Translations under genes and position numbers: made by a program | The notes under the pieces: model-generated | Seen by the model: only the letters and a program-made list of their open reading frames with translations | Databases searched by the model: none | Told to the model about the DNA's origin: nothing | DNA from: Neostapfia colusana | Lineage: Eukaryota > Streptophyta > Magnoliopsida > Poales > Poaceae | Length of the DNA stretch: 64,000 nucleotides | Direction: 5' to 3' | NCBI GenBank assembly: GCA_030760725.1 | Contig: JASWHV010000002.1 | Coordinates: 60,815,900-60,879,899, forward strand | In this document: positions 1-13,158 of the stretch, piece after piece | Layout: each line of letters begins with the position of its first letter | How positions within the stretch are numbered: the stretch's first letter is position 1

Positions 1-46
1 CGTCCCGAGATTATAAGGTGAAAATGAGAGAGAGGACGGTGGAAAA

Positions 47-2650
47 TTAGCGGATATGCGACGTGAAAAAGTTGGGGTAGTTGGCACGAAGAAATCCTTC
101 GCTCTCTCATGTCGCTTTGTCCATGGAGTGATTACTCCATAGAACCTTGTAGAACCACAACGTACGGTTGCGTGTGGTTCGGGCCTTTTCGTCAATAATC
201 TGAACCGGTTCCTCCCGATAGGTGAGATCCGGTTGCAGTTCTTTAATATCTTCCAGCTGAACGGTAGTTGATAGCTTAAGACACTTCCTCAGCTGGGAAA
301 TGTGAAAGACGTCGTGCCCACCGGAAAGTGATTCTGGTAATTTCAGCCGGTATGCCACTAATCCACATCTTTCGGTAATATGGAACGGACCGATGAATCG
401 GGGTGCCAACTTTACTCTCACCCCGAATCTGTTTACGCCCTTCATTGGAGACACACGTAGGTATACGTGATCCCCCACTTCGAATTGTAATGGGCGCCTT
501 ATCCGGTACGCATACTGTTTCTGACGGGATTGGGCGGCTTTTAGGTTTGCTTGAATCAGTCGAACCTTTTCTTCCGCGTTGTTGACAAGGTCAATCCCGA
601 AGGTAACCCTTTCGCCAGACTCACACCAATTCAGTGGTGTGCAGCATTTCCGTCCGTATAGCGCCTCATAAGGCGCCATCTTTATGCTGCCTTGGTACCC
701 ATTGTTGTACGAGAACTCGGCTAACGGCAAGTGATCATCCCAATTCTTGCCGTGGTTGATAGCGCAAGCTCGTAGCATGTCTTCTAGGATCTGATTTACC
801 CGCTCGGTTTGCCCATCCGTCTGCGGGTGGTATGCTGAACTACGGATCAGCTTCGTCCCCAATGCAGCGTGCAGCTGCTCCCAAAAACGGGACACAAATA
901 AAGTGCCCCGATCCGATATGATGGTACGGGGTACGCCGTACAAGCATAGGATCAGTGAGATGTATAGTTCAGCATACTTCTTGGCGTTGTAGTTGGTGTT
1001 GACCGGGATGAAATGGGCAACTTTGGTGAGCCGATCGACGATCACCCACACAGAATCATGCTTTTGAAGAGTGGTGGGTAAACCAACGATGAAGTCCATG
1101 CTCACATCCTCCCACTTCCAGGCAGGAATGCCCAGTGGTTGCAGCAGTCCCGGTTTCCGCATATGGTCTGCCTTCACCCTTCGACATGTATCACACTCGG
1201 ACACGTATTTTGCAGTCTCACGCTTCATCCGTGTCCACCAAAACTTGCTTCTGAGTTCTTGATAAATTTTGTTGCTGCCGGGGTGAATAGAAAACTTTGA
1301 CAAGTGAGCCTCATCAAAGATCTTCTTCCATAATTCCGGGTTACGGGGTACGACGATCCGGTCCTTGAACCATAGGACGCCGTCTCCGTCCTTCCGGAAA
1401 CATTTCAGCTCCCCACTGTCTACACGTCTCCGAAAATGTGACATGCCCTTGTCATTCTTCTGGGCTGCCGCTATCTCTTCACGGATGGTGGGGATCAAAG
1501 CTAAGTTGTAGAGAGCTCCGTGTGGGATCACATGTAGTGGTGGTTCGCTCTCTTCCAACGGTGTGACGGTCAGATTGTTGACGTGTGACTTGCGGCTCAG
1601 CGCATCTGCCACTATGTTTGCCTTGCACGGATGATAATGGATCTCTATTTCGTAATCCTTTATCAGTTCTAACCATCTTCGTTGCCTCATGTTCAGCTCC
1701 TTCTGAGTGAATATGTACTTGAGGCTTTTGTGGTCGGTATACAAATGTACGAGGTTACCTAGTAGGTAGTGCCTCCACATTTTTAGTGCAAGTACCATGG
1801 CAGCGAGCTCCAAGTCGTGGGTTGGATAATTCTGCTCATGGTTTCTAAGCTGCCGTGATCCATACGCGACCACTCTTCGGTCTTGCATCAGCACACATTC
1901 GAGCCCAATGCCGGATGCATCGCAGTACACATCGAACAGTTTTGTTGTGTCTGGCTGCGCCAAAACCGGTGCTGATGTCAGGTGCTTGACTAAAGCCTTG
2001 AATGCTGCTTCACATGTTGGACTCCAAACATATTTGGTAGCCTTCTTCAGCAGCTCTGTCATTGGCTTGGTAATCTTCAAGAAGTTCAGAATGAACCTCC
2101 GATAATATCCCGCGAGTCCGGGGAAACTTTTTTCCTCGTGAACCGTTCTCGGGGATTTCCAATTCAGCACTTGAGTGATCTTGCTCGGATCTACAGCGAT
2201 ACCCTCCGCTGAGATGATATGCCCGAGGAAAGGCACTTGCGATATCCAAAACTCGCATTTGCTGAATTTTGCGTATAACTTGTGATCCCGCAGCCTTTGC
2301 AAGACTATACACAGGTGCTTCTCGTGTTCTTCCTCCGACTTGGAATAAACCAGCAGGTCGTCAATGAAGGCCACGACAAACTTTTCCAGCTCCGGCATGA
2401 ATACTGAGTTCATTAGATACATGAAGTGAGCTGGAGCGTTGATGGAACCAAGGAACATGACAAGGTACTCATAAATACCGTACCTCGTCGAAAAGCTGTC
2501 TTTAGAATATCCTCAGCCCGCATCTGAATCTGATGGTACCCTGATCTTAAGTCCATCTTGGAAAAGATCTTTGCTTCGACCAACTGATCAAACAATACGT
2601 CGATCTGTGGTAACGGGTACTAGTTCTTGATTGTCACAGTGTTAAGCAGA
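47..2650 (-). pseudogene. pol: pol of element B1 (RT, RNase H, integrase, chromodomain), decayed
   Basis: A 783-codon open stretch (2458 to 107) begins in the middle of the reverse transcriptase palm (NAPAHFMYLMN, then FIDDLLVYSK). RNase H follows (YCDASG, TDHKSL, NIVADALSRKS), then integrase with an HHCC-like zinc region (HPG...CDTC), DRGTLF and YHPQTDGQTERVNQ motifs, and a chromodomain-like tail. The N-terminal half of the reverse transcriptase (DLRSGYHQIQM, near 2530-2560) lies in another frame, so there is a frameshift between about 2460 and 2500. At 107-109 a TGA replaces the Trp codon of the conserved ATWE motif; reading beyond it the frame continues to a TAA at 47-49. Between 2650 and 3170 only scattered similarity to the protease-RT linker is visible. 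It would encode the copying and integration enzymes, but it cannot be functional as it stands. Confidence 0.88.
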
Positions 2651-3173
2651 CAAGCACTACACAAAGTTGTAGCGTTTCGTGCTTCTCTTTTGCAAACAAT
2701 GCTTAATAACCCCAAGGTAACGACCCAGTCGTATAAAACCTTTGCTCATAGGGTTATTCAGCGGTTTCTTCCCATCTGCCCATTCATTGGGTGCCATTTT
2801 GTACGGTCTTTGTGAACTCAGTGGCGTTCCTAGTGCAAGTTCAATCTTGAACTCTATGTCCTGTTCGGGTGGTCTGCCCGGTAATAATTGGGAAACATCT
2901 CTGAAATCTACGTACCACCGGACTGCCCTCTATCTAAACAGTTTCCCAGTGGTTCAATATTGCAATCTGTTGCCGACTGGCGCCCAGAACTAATGTATGA
3001 AGACCGTGCCGTGGGTAGTCTGAGCTTAACGGTTTAAACTTGATGTTGTGAACCGCTTTGTGGTAATTCAACCACGATATCCCTAAAATAATGTCGATCT
3101 TTAGACCCCAAGAATAAGGAGGGTTGTGGGTTATAGTCTAACCCGCAAACAAAGAGGTGCTCGGAAAACAACA

Positions 3174-3790
3174 TCACTTCTTGTAATGCTGCCCCGGCGA
3201 AGATATGAGGTATTGCCTCTTTGTAAAAGTGGTTTGGAGCTGATGTTGAGCCACAAAAGATTGACTAACAAATCTAGTTGTGGCACCTAAGTCCAAGAGA
3301 ATTAATACCGGTAGCCGATTCAGAGAAAACATCTTTGCTAACACGGCTTCTCCTTCTGTAACATCATCACTCATTGTGTAGTGAATGTTGCCCCTTGTCT
3401 GCCCTCTTTTCTGCAGATATTGGTACGGTATGAACATTTTTAATATGATGACCCGCACCCTTGAATTCCCTCCAGACAATACCTAGCACAATGGTCCATC
3501 CGACTACAATTAGAGCACGGATGTCTCTCCGGCTCTTCTCTAACTTGTGGTTGGAAGCTAGATACATATAGCTGCAGCGATGGAGTACAAACCACCGTCT
3601 GATGCTGCTGCTCTGGAGGTGGTGCAAGTTGTGATACTTGACCAGCAATCAATCTCTAAGGAGTTGATCGTACAGGGGCCTACATATCACCGAATGATGT
3701 TCGAGACACCAACAGGTGCTTATGGGGCACATAACTTGTACTAGCCTGCACGATATCACTCATTTTTCTCCTTTGTACAGAACAGATCTT
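3174..3790 (-). pseudogene. gag: gag C-terminus (zinc knuckle) and protease of element B1, decayed
   Basis: Seen: a CCHC zinc knuckle (CSNC then SRMDHCARYC, around 3490-3540) in one frame and, after a frame change, a retroviral-type aspartic protease segment (LILLDLGATTRFVSQSF, around 3250-3300). The catalytic motif is normally DSG or DTG followed by A-T/S; here the second residue is Leu, so the site is damaged. The matrix and capsid parts of gag, which should lie to the right, are absent: the sequence to the right of about 3790 shows no gag similarity. The order zinc knuckle, then protease, then reverse transcriptase (right to left) agrees with the pol remnant at 47-2650. Confidence 0.75.
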
Positions 3791-4675
3791 GATGCACTAA
3801 ATCTAGAATTTGATCCAGTTAGAAGCATTTTCATCACTCATGTTGTATACCAAAGTTAAAGTTGACTCCAATATCTTTTCAACGAGTATTCACATGATTA
3901 TATATCACTTTTGGATTAAGAGTTATGATTTTTCAAAGTTGACAGAATTCCTGGATAAAATTTGCCAGCATCTCCTTTGTATGTGGCTGGTTTTATCACA
4001 GTTGTATATGCAAATACAATAGGAATCTGAACAAACTTTTAACTACAACAATGTTGTTTATCTCATAACCTTTCTAACGGTGTGACATATGACCCTTAAG
4101 GATTTTTCTACAGAATGTTATAAGTGTTTTACAGAAACATCCAGGGAGATTTGCATCTGTCCTGTTTTCTGAACAGTTTGCATTCAACTGGACATTCAAC
4201 CAATTTGGCGTGTGATGTTGCTCTGGAGTTCTACAAAGAAGTTGTAGAGCAATTAAAAACATTTCCAGAACTGTATCATACACCTCCATTGGGTCAATCT
4301 TTTCAGAGTTATGCTCTATTTACAGAGAGTTTACAGAGAGCGTTTGCTCTGCCCTGTTTTCTGGACAGTTTCAACTCTACTGCATTTTTCGATTGGTTAA
4401 GGGATGAAACACCTCTGGACCTCGACAGAAGAGTTGTAAATCTCTTCCAAAGCTTTCCAGGAATGTATCATAAGACCCCAACCTTGAAAGAACTCAACCT
4501 CTGATTAATTTCAGCCTTAATTCAGCTGAAAACAGAGTGCTCTGTCCTTAGCAACCTATAAGTTGAAAGCTTGTTAACTTTGAATATCCTGATTAAGGGA
4601 AAGAGTTACATCGAGTTTTACTGCTTTGGATCAAAACCTTCAAGTTTTACAATGAAGTGGTCCATTTAGTGGGGT
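3791..4675. repeat. Unassigned LTR-like stretch with an imperfect internal duplication
   Basis: No gene is supported here. The A+T-rich stretch lies where gag of B1 should be. It contains two diverged copies of a roughly 150-bp block, about 4140-4290 and 4330-4480, sharing phrases such as CCTGTTTTCTG-ACAGTTT, AGTTGTA-A and CCAG-A-TGTATCATA. On the minus strand the right edge reads GTCACACCCCACT, which resembles the start of the gypsy LTRs in this window (TGTCACACCC). A truncated LTR of a further element, inserted in gag of B1, is the most economical reading but is not proven. Confidence 0.35.
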
Positions 4676-5292
4676 GTGACGTCGATGCGTCACCAGATTA
4701 TGTCGGTACTACGTCCTCACAAAGAAAAACCTATACCGGACTTAGCCGGCTTCGTTAATTCAGTGGCACTAAACGTCACTCGCACACGGGTGCTACACGT
4801 CTACCGTTTCATGGTCAGGCTACCTGCAGGAAACTCAAGAAATCGTCAGACTCGGCTGCACACCGAGCCCGGAATCCATACAGTTCGTACACCCGGCCGT
4901 CATCACTCGCCTGGATGTTCTCAAGCCAAACACGGCTTGAGTTACGTGTTCACATTTCAGACCATGTTACGGGGTCTCCCAAGTTGCACCACGCACGCCA
5001 GGGACAGACGTTACTCGTATACCCCAAACGACATGAAGAGTCGTAGAGGATATCAAAGCGGGTCGGGTTACCTGCCACCTGCAGGGCTCCACCCTTCAGC
5101 TTGTGCGCACTGGTCGACAGCGCTTACGTGCACCCCCCCAAGACATAAACGTCCCGAGATGCACGATTTTCCGACATAGACAAATAGGTTAGTATGCCAC
5201 TTTCTATACACTAATAACATCCTTATACGGGCTACTAACTCGTTCCTCACTGGATTTTTGAAAAAGATGACCTTTGTAGTGCGTTAAACCTC
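4676..5292 (-). other. Untranslated leader of B1 and adjoining unassigned DNA
   Basis: The part next to the primer site is presumably the 5' leader of B1. The rest, with a 167-codon plus-strand open frame at 4676-5179, has no protein similarity that can be recognised; the frame lies antisense to the element and is most likely chance. Phrases on the minus strand (for example CCCCGTAACATGG) resemble the non-coding part of grass gypsy LTRs. Confidence 0.4.
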
Positions 5293-5310
5293 AAGCGAGC
5301 TCTGATACCA
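5293..5310 (-). other. Primer binding site of B1 (initiator tRNA-Met type)
   Basis: On the minus strand the sequence reads TGGTATCAGAGCTCGCTT, matching the 3' end complement of plant initiator tRNA-Met over its first 12 bases. It fixes the orientation of B1 and the inner edge of its 5' LTR at about 5311. The LTR end itself reads GTGTTAACG rather than a clean CA, so the edge is uncertain by a few bases. Confidence 0.85.
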
Positions 5311-6198
5311 GCGTTAACACGACCCCACGGTCTTGTCGAGCCAGGATCACGCTGAGGAGTGCTGCGTTGCACAACACTGGATAACACACATCAAAGGTAA
5401 AAGCGGAAGCAACATTTTATTACATAAACTGGTTTATGAACATATTTACATCAAAATAAGTCCAGTCTACACTCACGGGCGTAGACTACGTACGCATCAA
5501 GTCCACGTTCAGCCCTTGAACGTGTCCTTGCTAGCACACACGCACACTAACTCTGCGGCGTGCACGACTGCCACTCGACGGGGTTCCCCTTCTGGGGTTC
5601 CGTCTCCTCTTCGGGAGTCCCTTCCTCATAGAACTCTGCAAGAGCTTCAAATACAAGCAGTGAGCACGAAGGCTCAGCAAGTCTGACCCGTCTCACCTAA
5701 ACATGGAACTTCTACATGAGGGGTGATGGGTACATGAGGTAAAATCATTTGCAAAGGACTCGCCTAATTAGTGAAACCTTACTTTCAAGTTTTAGCAGCA
5801 GGTTGTGGAGAACCTTACACTAAGCACATGAGAGAGCCGCAATCAAACAAGAAACGCATTTCTCTCATGTACTTTGCCCAGAGTTGAAATGAACTTTAGT
5901 TAGCTCTAGACTACAGCAAATCATTAACAATCAAGTCCATCTTTCAATCAGCAACATTTTAACATGCAACTAGCCTGTTCTTTCTACGTCACGGTACAGT
6001 GAACAAGTGGTACTCACCGATCACGAGGAACGGCGATTATAATCGATTTACACCTGCAGGGTTATCCGAACAACCCGTCACGTACGCCCATACTCGATGT
6101 TGCCTACAACAACCATCACGGACTCTGTACGCAACCACCTTTCGCCTGTCAGCCAAATATTGAACCGGTCCCATCGTCCCGAGCAAGAGGTCTCTGAA

Positions 6199-9100
6199 TG
6201 TAACACCCCAAATTTTGATTCAAAACCCTAAACCATGTTCAGAGGAGAATTTAAAAAATTTTGGACGTGTTGCATGTTTTGCAAAAATTCAAATTCAAAC
6301 TGGAATTCAAATTATACTCAAAACAGAAAAGAAATGGAAAAAGAAAAAGAGAAACGGGAAAAAAACCGGCCAGTGGGCCGAAACCCGCCAGCCGGCCCAG
6401 TCTCCCCCCGGGCCAGCCCGCCCCCGCGCGCGCCGCGCTGCCTCTCACAGACGGGTGGGACCCACCTATCATCCCTAACCCTGAGCCCCCGTGACCCCGG
6501 ACTTTTTCCCCGAGCGCGCGCGATCTTAACCGCCCGGAAACCGCGTCCTGTCGCCCGAATTCTGGTCCCAGAGGACTCCAACTCGATCATAACAGACCCA
6601 CCGCCCTCCCCCGGCTATAAAAACCCCAGCCCCGATCGGTTTTTCCCACGCGATCGCCGATTTTCACTCCGGTGAGCACCGAGACTTCGCCGGTGAATTC
6701 TGGCCGATCTAAGCTCGGAAACTCTGATCTAACTCGCTGGTCTTGATCCACTGCCTCCGGGGAACTTTGCAGGTGCAGAAAACCCGAAGACTTACGGTGT
6801 AAATCCAGCGCCGACGAGCTTCGCCGTGGTTTTGCCTCGGACCTCGCCGCCGATCACTTTCCAGGACCCCCGAGCTCGAGAAAACCCCCGAGGTGAGATC
6901 CCTAACCTCTCCTCTACCGATCTATGCCATAAGATCACAGTTCTAGGCAGAATTCTCGAGGATCCGAAACTTTCCGGCGAGATCGCCGCTTCCCGCCGCC
7001 GTGCGCCGCCGGCAGCGCCGCCCACGCTCGATCAGAGCGACGTGGCCGCTTGTGCGCCGTTTATTTTAAATCGCACGGTAGACTTTAAATCCCCGCATAC
7101 CGGTTCGATGTTATAATCTCAGCCGTCGGTTTAAAATCGGACGGTCCACGTCAGCCCCGCATTATAAAGACTGGAATTATTACGTGCTACCCCCTGGGGT
7201 TCTCTGGAATTGAGAGCTAGCCCCGGAAACTTCAGATCTAGCCCCTGGAACTCCAGAAAATCATGTAAATTCATTTAAAAATCAGTTTTAGCCCCTGGAC
7301 TTAATAAAAATTAGGAAAAACACCTCTGATAAGTGTAGCTAAACCGCTGGAAATTATGAAAATAATATTATAGACCCTGTAATGGGGTGAATTCATTATT
7401 TTAGCCCTGTTTAGTATTTAATTTAGAAAATTGAATATGTAACTAGTGTTTAAAAATTTAAAAAGTGGGACAAACATAATTGTCAAAATTAATTAAAAAC
7501 TTTCTCAGTACTTAGAAAACTTTGGAGTGAGATAAAAATTTTTGGGCTAAAATAAATCTGTTTCATCTATTATTCACATTTATTAGTATAGGGACACATT
7601 TTTAAGTAAAGAATAGCTATAGGAAAATAGGGAAAATAATTATGAAATAGTATACATCAGAAGCCAAGGTCAAAATATGTTATTAAATTATTTAGGGCCA
7701 AAACCTATACTGTTTAGATGATGTGTATTACAAGTTTCATAATAAAATACACAATTATGCATAGGAATATAAATCTGAAAATATAGCAACTAGTAAAAGA
7801 TAAATGGAGTTTCTAAAATCCAAAGAATTCAGTTTAGGGTTGATAGAAATTATGAAGGCACATATGGAGAAGAAAAATACTTTTCATACACACTTGGTAG
7901 TAATAAGGTGTAGTAGTTGAATATAAGAAATTTATTGGAAACCCATATAAATAGTATGTAGGTATAAATGTGGACACAAAAGTAGGAATCATATATACAT
8001 GGTTAAAAGTGCATGCAAGCCACAACTTAACACACATAAAGTAACCACAACACATATAATGGTAAAGAACTTTTACGAATATGAATGTGTGGTTTGTATG
8101 AAGTAGAGGTGTGAACTATGTCTTATGATTGTTGTTTTTCTTTTGCTATGTGTGATGGTATGAAGTAGAACCTGTTCAAGAGCAAGTTATTCCTTTCCAA
8201 GATCGGGACTACCCATTTCAAGAGCAGCAAGAAGGAGGCAAGTGTCCTTGACCACTTTGATCCTATGCTAGGATGTGTAGATAGAATTATTTGCATTGTC
8301 AAATGAAATATGAAACCCATGCTAGGAAGTTTCCCTAGAATTGCATTACCTTGTTTCCTTGTAGCTTGGGTTGGGATTTATTTTGTCATGTCATTTATAT
8401 CCATGCATATGCTTAGCCATGCTTAGAATGGGATGTTTGGGACATGAAATCATCAGTTTATATTACCATACTCTTGAATGAGACATTGTGAGTTATGTAG
8501 AGGTAGGGATCAAGGCAAGTTGGATGTTTTGGTTGTGTGCTGGGTGCACGAGACTTGGGTTTGTGTTTAGTACTTGCCTGGATCCTAAGGACCGGTTCAT
8601 GGAGCATGTAACCCGGCTTTACAGTGCCAACCACATGCTGAGATGGGGCAGCTTGGCCAATTAATTAGGTGTATCCCCGGCGTAGTATGGGTGTGTTGGA
8701 TGGTGCGGGGAGTAGGTGTCAGCTGGACTACCATATGAACCGCAAGGCTCAAGAGGGGGCCACTGCAGCGGGGTTGGAGCCTCTTGTATGCTGTTAGGGG
8801 TGAAACCTCAGTGGGCCCACGCTCGTCGGGAATCCCTTTGTAAAGGCTTCGTAGTGATCTCCTGGCTGCACACCTGGGAAGTGTGAATGTGGATCGTAGC
8901 CACTGGCATAATGGAGGTTCTTTTAGTCCACCCGGCAACGGGGGATGAAATCACTACTTGTGGGTACAGTGGTACAAACTCTGCAGAGTCAAAACTGTCT
9001 TGACAGCCGTGCTCACGGTTAAGAGCGGCCTGGACTTATTCATGATTAGAGGATTGATGGTTTTGGGAAGTTAAGCGGGGAGCTTAACATTGGAAATGAT

Positions 9101-9633
9101 GTTATTGGTTATTGGATTATGATGATGGGTTGAGAGATTGGGACCATTTCATCTGTGTAGTAATGTAGGTGCTTAATAAGCTAAGGTGATAGGTATTAAT
9201 TGCGTAGTGCTTTAACCATGAGTTCAACCTCTCCTTGTTCTAGCCATGCATGATATAATTTTCCCACACTTGCTGAGTACCATTGGTACTCAACCTTGCA
9301 TATTTGTTGGTTTATATTGCTGCTCAGGTCAAGATAATGAGGTGGTGTATAATGACAAAGATTTTGGACCCGAGGAAGGTTTTTAGGTTCATGAAGACCC
9401 CCGGGCAACGCCTGTGATGGAGCCCTAAAGAATAATATTCCGCTGCTAGTTTATTTACTTGTGATGAAGCATTAGTGTCCATTGAGACATTTGCAATGTA
9501 AGACTTATTTATATTCAACACCTGGCTTGTAATAAATGATGCTTCACTATTTGTCATCACATGTATGAGAAAATGATCCTGGCATACATGTGATATTCAC
9601 TTGGTTGTTTCTTCGGAAAAACCGGGTGTGACA
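6199..9633 (+). repeat. Solo LTR of family A
   Basis: Starts TGTAACACCCCAAATTTTG and ends GGGTGTGACA, with no primer site or internal region, so it is a 3435-bp solo LTR left by recombination between the two LTRs of one element. The flanks are CTGAA (6194-6198) and CTGCA (9634-9638), a 5-bp target duplication with one mismatch. A TATA box (TATAAAAA, 6616-6623) follows a GC-rich upstream part. A perfect 12-bp inverted repeat lies near the 3' end (9556-9594). Unlike the two LTRs of the element at 12745-25265 it lacks the CA/TA microsatellite at the corresponding place (about 7900-7960). Confidence 0.9.
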
Positions 9634-12600
9634 CTGCACGCGCATCTCCATGCCGCCAGCCGATTTACACCTCAAGCTCTCAACCTACTCTCTGAACGAC
9701 GGGCAATGCCTCAATACCCAGCTACCCGAGTTACATCGGTTTCCCGGTTCCCATATAGCCGGCAGGTCTTCGGTACTGTTCTAGCTTGTTCAACAGGCCC
9801 GCACACGGCTTGGTCCTCAATGGACACAAGCGGAGCTACAGAACACAGGCCCCAAAGTCCTGCTGCCCTTACTCTCCGCTCGGTCTCATTTTTCTTGCCA
9901 TGTGTATCATGTGCTATCTCTACCCGAGTCGAGTGCCTCTAGCCTATGCTCACGAGTAGTTCCAACTACTCGACTTGTACCGAATCCTACTCTATCTTAG
10001 AATTGCAGTAGCTAACGGGGTTTGCAATCCTAAACCCAACCCATGGTTTTCTTGGCTATGCATTGGGGTTTCCAAACAAGACTCTAATGCAAAGAATAAA
10101 GTAATCAAGTATGTGCTCAAAACAATAAAAACTTGTAAAAAGGTTAATGCAAACCGGAGCTTGCCTTGCTGCTCTTGGTCATAGGCTAGCTGCTCCTCCG
10201 GAGTAACGAAGTCTAGGACTTTGGGTTCCTCCTCGACCTTAGCGACTACACGATAGAAGAGTACATGTATCAATTTAAAAGCATTTGTATTAAGTTTGAA
10301 GTTGTGAAGTCTATAACTCTCACTAGACAGACCCAATGACTGTGAAACTTTTACTGTGGCTTGGTTACAACCTAAACAGAGATTTGGTCAAGTTTTAGTT
10401 GCAGCAAAGCTCATTTGAGCCCTCCACAATTAATTATATACTTGACCTTAACTGAAGGCTTTTAGGGTGTTCTAAGGATTTTCATGAAACAAACTATGAC
10501 TTTCTGAAAACTAGATTTTCAGAGGGTGCTAATGCTGTTGGTCTCACTTAATTTGAAGGTTCCTAACTAAAGATATGAGCTAAACAATTTCATAGAAAAT
10601 TCTGAAAATGTTTCTGAATAATTTCTATTTTTTTTCTGGAACAGTTTCACCAATCACACCATTAGGTGGATCAAATGAGCTCAAATGGATCTGAAATTTT
10701 TATGGTAGTTCAGGGATATCTGAGTGAACATCCCAGTAAAATTTCAGGATTTTCCTCCAAAGGATTCTCCAGTTAAAATTCCAAACAATTTAAATTTGAG
10801 GAATTAATTCTGGAGAAATAAGGATTTTCATGAAGTGAAACTTGATTTGCTGGAAAGTGCTCAGAGAGCTGAATCCAACAAAATTTGCTTCACTCGATTT
10901 GGAGCTTTCTAGCTAAAGTTATGAGGATTTGAAGTTTGAAGGAAATCTGAAAATCGGGGGAAAAGTTTAACTTGCGGGTGGGCCCCGGGGACACGCGTCG
11001 CACGCCGAGGCGACCGCACACTGCAGCCCACAGGGTCTTTGCGCGCCAGCACACCTGATCCCCGCCACACCCTGATCCCGATTTAAAATACCTCCCGCTG
11101 ACAGCTGGGGTCCACTCCCTTCGTCAACCTCCCGCCGACCGCGCTCTGCAGCCGAGGGACCTCGCCGGAGAGCTCGCCGGCAGCTTCTGTGGAGCTTCAA
11201 ACTTCACGATCTTGGCCACCCCTGCCTACTTTCACTCGGGGAACAGGATTCTGGGGTCAGCTCGTCATGACAACGGCCGGTGCATGGTCGGCGACGAGCC
11301 GTCGCCTCGGAAAGACTTCGGCCGTGTCGGCTGACTTCCCTAGCACCTCAACTACTCGAGCAACCGGTCGGGAAGCATCAGTGGACCTCAGGGAAGGTCG
11401 ACACGAGCTCGAGGCAGCTTGGGGCAGGCCCAAAGTAGGTCCTCACCGTGCGCCCGATACCTCCCGCTTGCTCCGCCGTTGGTAAACCTCGAAATACGCC
11501 GGTTGCAGAGGTTCTCCGGCCAAAGGTTGTGAAGGCAACTTGTGCGTTACCGTGTCTAGTTTGTGTTTGAGCGGATTGAGGCCCTCTAATCCTTTCTAGA
11601 GTACGAATTCAACGGAACCGCACCCGAAGGTCGTTCTGCACACGGAAAGGGGAAAACTGGATATTCGCCGCCGGTGAGCAAACACTCGGGCTGTGGCTCA
11701 GGGGTGAGCAGCACCGGTCACTAACGCGTCCAAGGGTGCCTTGGCTCGGCCGTGACAACGCCTCGGTTGGGCAGTCCACGGGAACCCGAGGTGCGGCGGA
11801 TTTAAGTCACCGAAGTGATCTTTCGGCATAGCCGAGATCAATCGGTTTCAGCTGAGTTTTAGCAACAGGGAGGAAGGAGAAGAGTTCCTAGTACCTTGCC
11901 GTAGCTCAGAGGGGACGGGAAGGCTGTGATCGGCGCTCTCCGATCGATTCCGAGCTGCGGAAGGAGTTTGCCGGCGCTGAGTTCTTGCGGGGGAAGAAAC
12001 GGGCGAGGCTTTGGCCGAGGAGGGGGGAAGACGCCTTAAGAAGGCTCTGAACCGCCTCACGCCCTCGCGTGGCTAAGCAGCTTCTGGCGCGGCGGCTCCC
12101 CTTGGTGGCGATCACAGCGGCGGCTCGGCGACCCGAGTGAGAAAAGTCTCAGTCGGTTTTATTTGGAGTAGTGGCTGACATGTGGGTCCCACTTCCAATT
12201 TTAACCTCTGAAATTTACTCCTAATCACTGTTGTAAACAGTGAGCCCCAAAATACCCATGGTGATTCAAATTATTCACCCATGAGCCATTTGAATTGGTT
12301 AGAATTCAAATTGGGTTTGGTTTGAATGAATTTCAGCACAAGTTCAGTTTGAAATTCAAATAAAGTTTGAATTTGCCCTACTTAGCTCATGTCAAGATCA
12401 ACTCCCAATGGAGTGAAAATTGGTGTGTGAGCTCACAAAAATGTGCTGACTAAGAATATGCCTCCCATTTTTGAATTCATGGGATAAAAACAGTTTGAAT
12501 TTGAATATGCTTTCAAACTGCCCTCCTTCTAGCTATACCCAAAATGACCTCAAAAAGGTTTTGAATTTGGGTGAAACTTGGCATGGACATCCTTAGCAAT

Positions 12601-13158
12601 GTGTAGGGGTTTTCATATGTCCAGCCCCTCTATATCACATGTGGGAAATACCACTTTTGCAATATGTGAGTTTGTTTTCTAATGAGCATGTTGATGGTGG
12701 TTACTTGCTCTTCATTTGTGTTCATCATCTTTCCTCAAATGAGGTGTAACACACCAAATTTTGATTCAAAACTCTAAACCATGTTCAGAGGGGAATTTAA
12801 AAATTTTTGGACGTGTTGCATGTTTTGCAAAAATTCAAATTCAAACTGGAATTCAAATTATACTCAAAACAGAAAAGAAATGGAAAAAGAAAAAGAGAAA
12901 CGGGAAAAAAACCGGCCAGTGGGCCGAAACCCGCCAGCCGGCCCAGTTTCCCCGCGCCAGCCCGCCCCCGCGCGCCCGCGCTGTCTCTCACAGACGGGTG
13001 GGACCCACCTGTCATCCCCAACCTCGCTCGTGCCGACCCCGGACTTTTCCTCCCGAGCGCGCGCGATCTTAACCGCCCGGAAACCGCGTCCCTCAGCCCG
13101 AATTCTGATCCCGGAAGACTCAAACTCGATCACAACCAACTCTCCGCCCTCCCCCGGC

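Noticed and set aside
4676..5179. A 167-codon ORF as a gene
   Set aside because: Antisense to the B1 leader, no family similarity, unusual composition, and LTR-like phrases on the other strand.
6215..7116. Open frames in the GC-rich part of the A LTRs (also 12761-13659, 22371-22661, 43512-44327, 52665-53455)
   Set aside because: They lie in LTR promoter and leader DNA, appear in several frames and both strands at once, and have no recognisable protein similarity.
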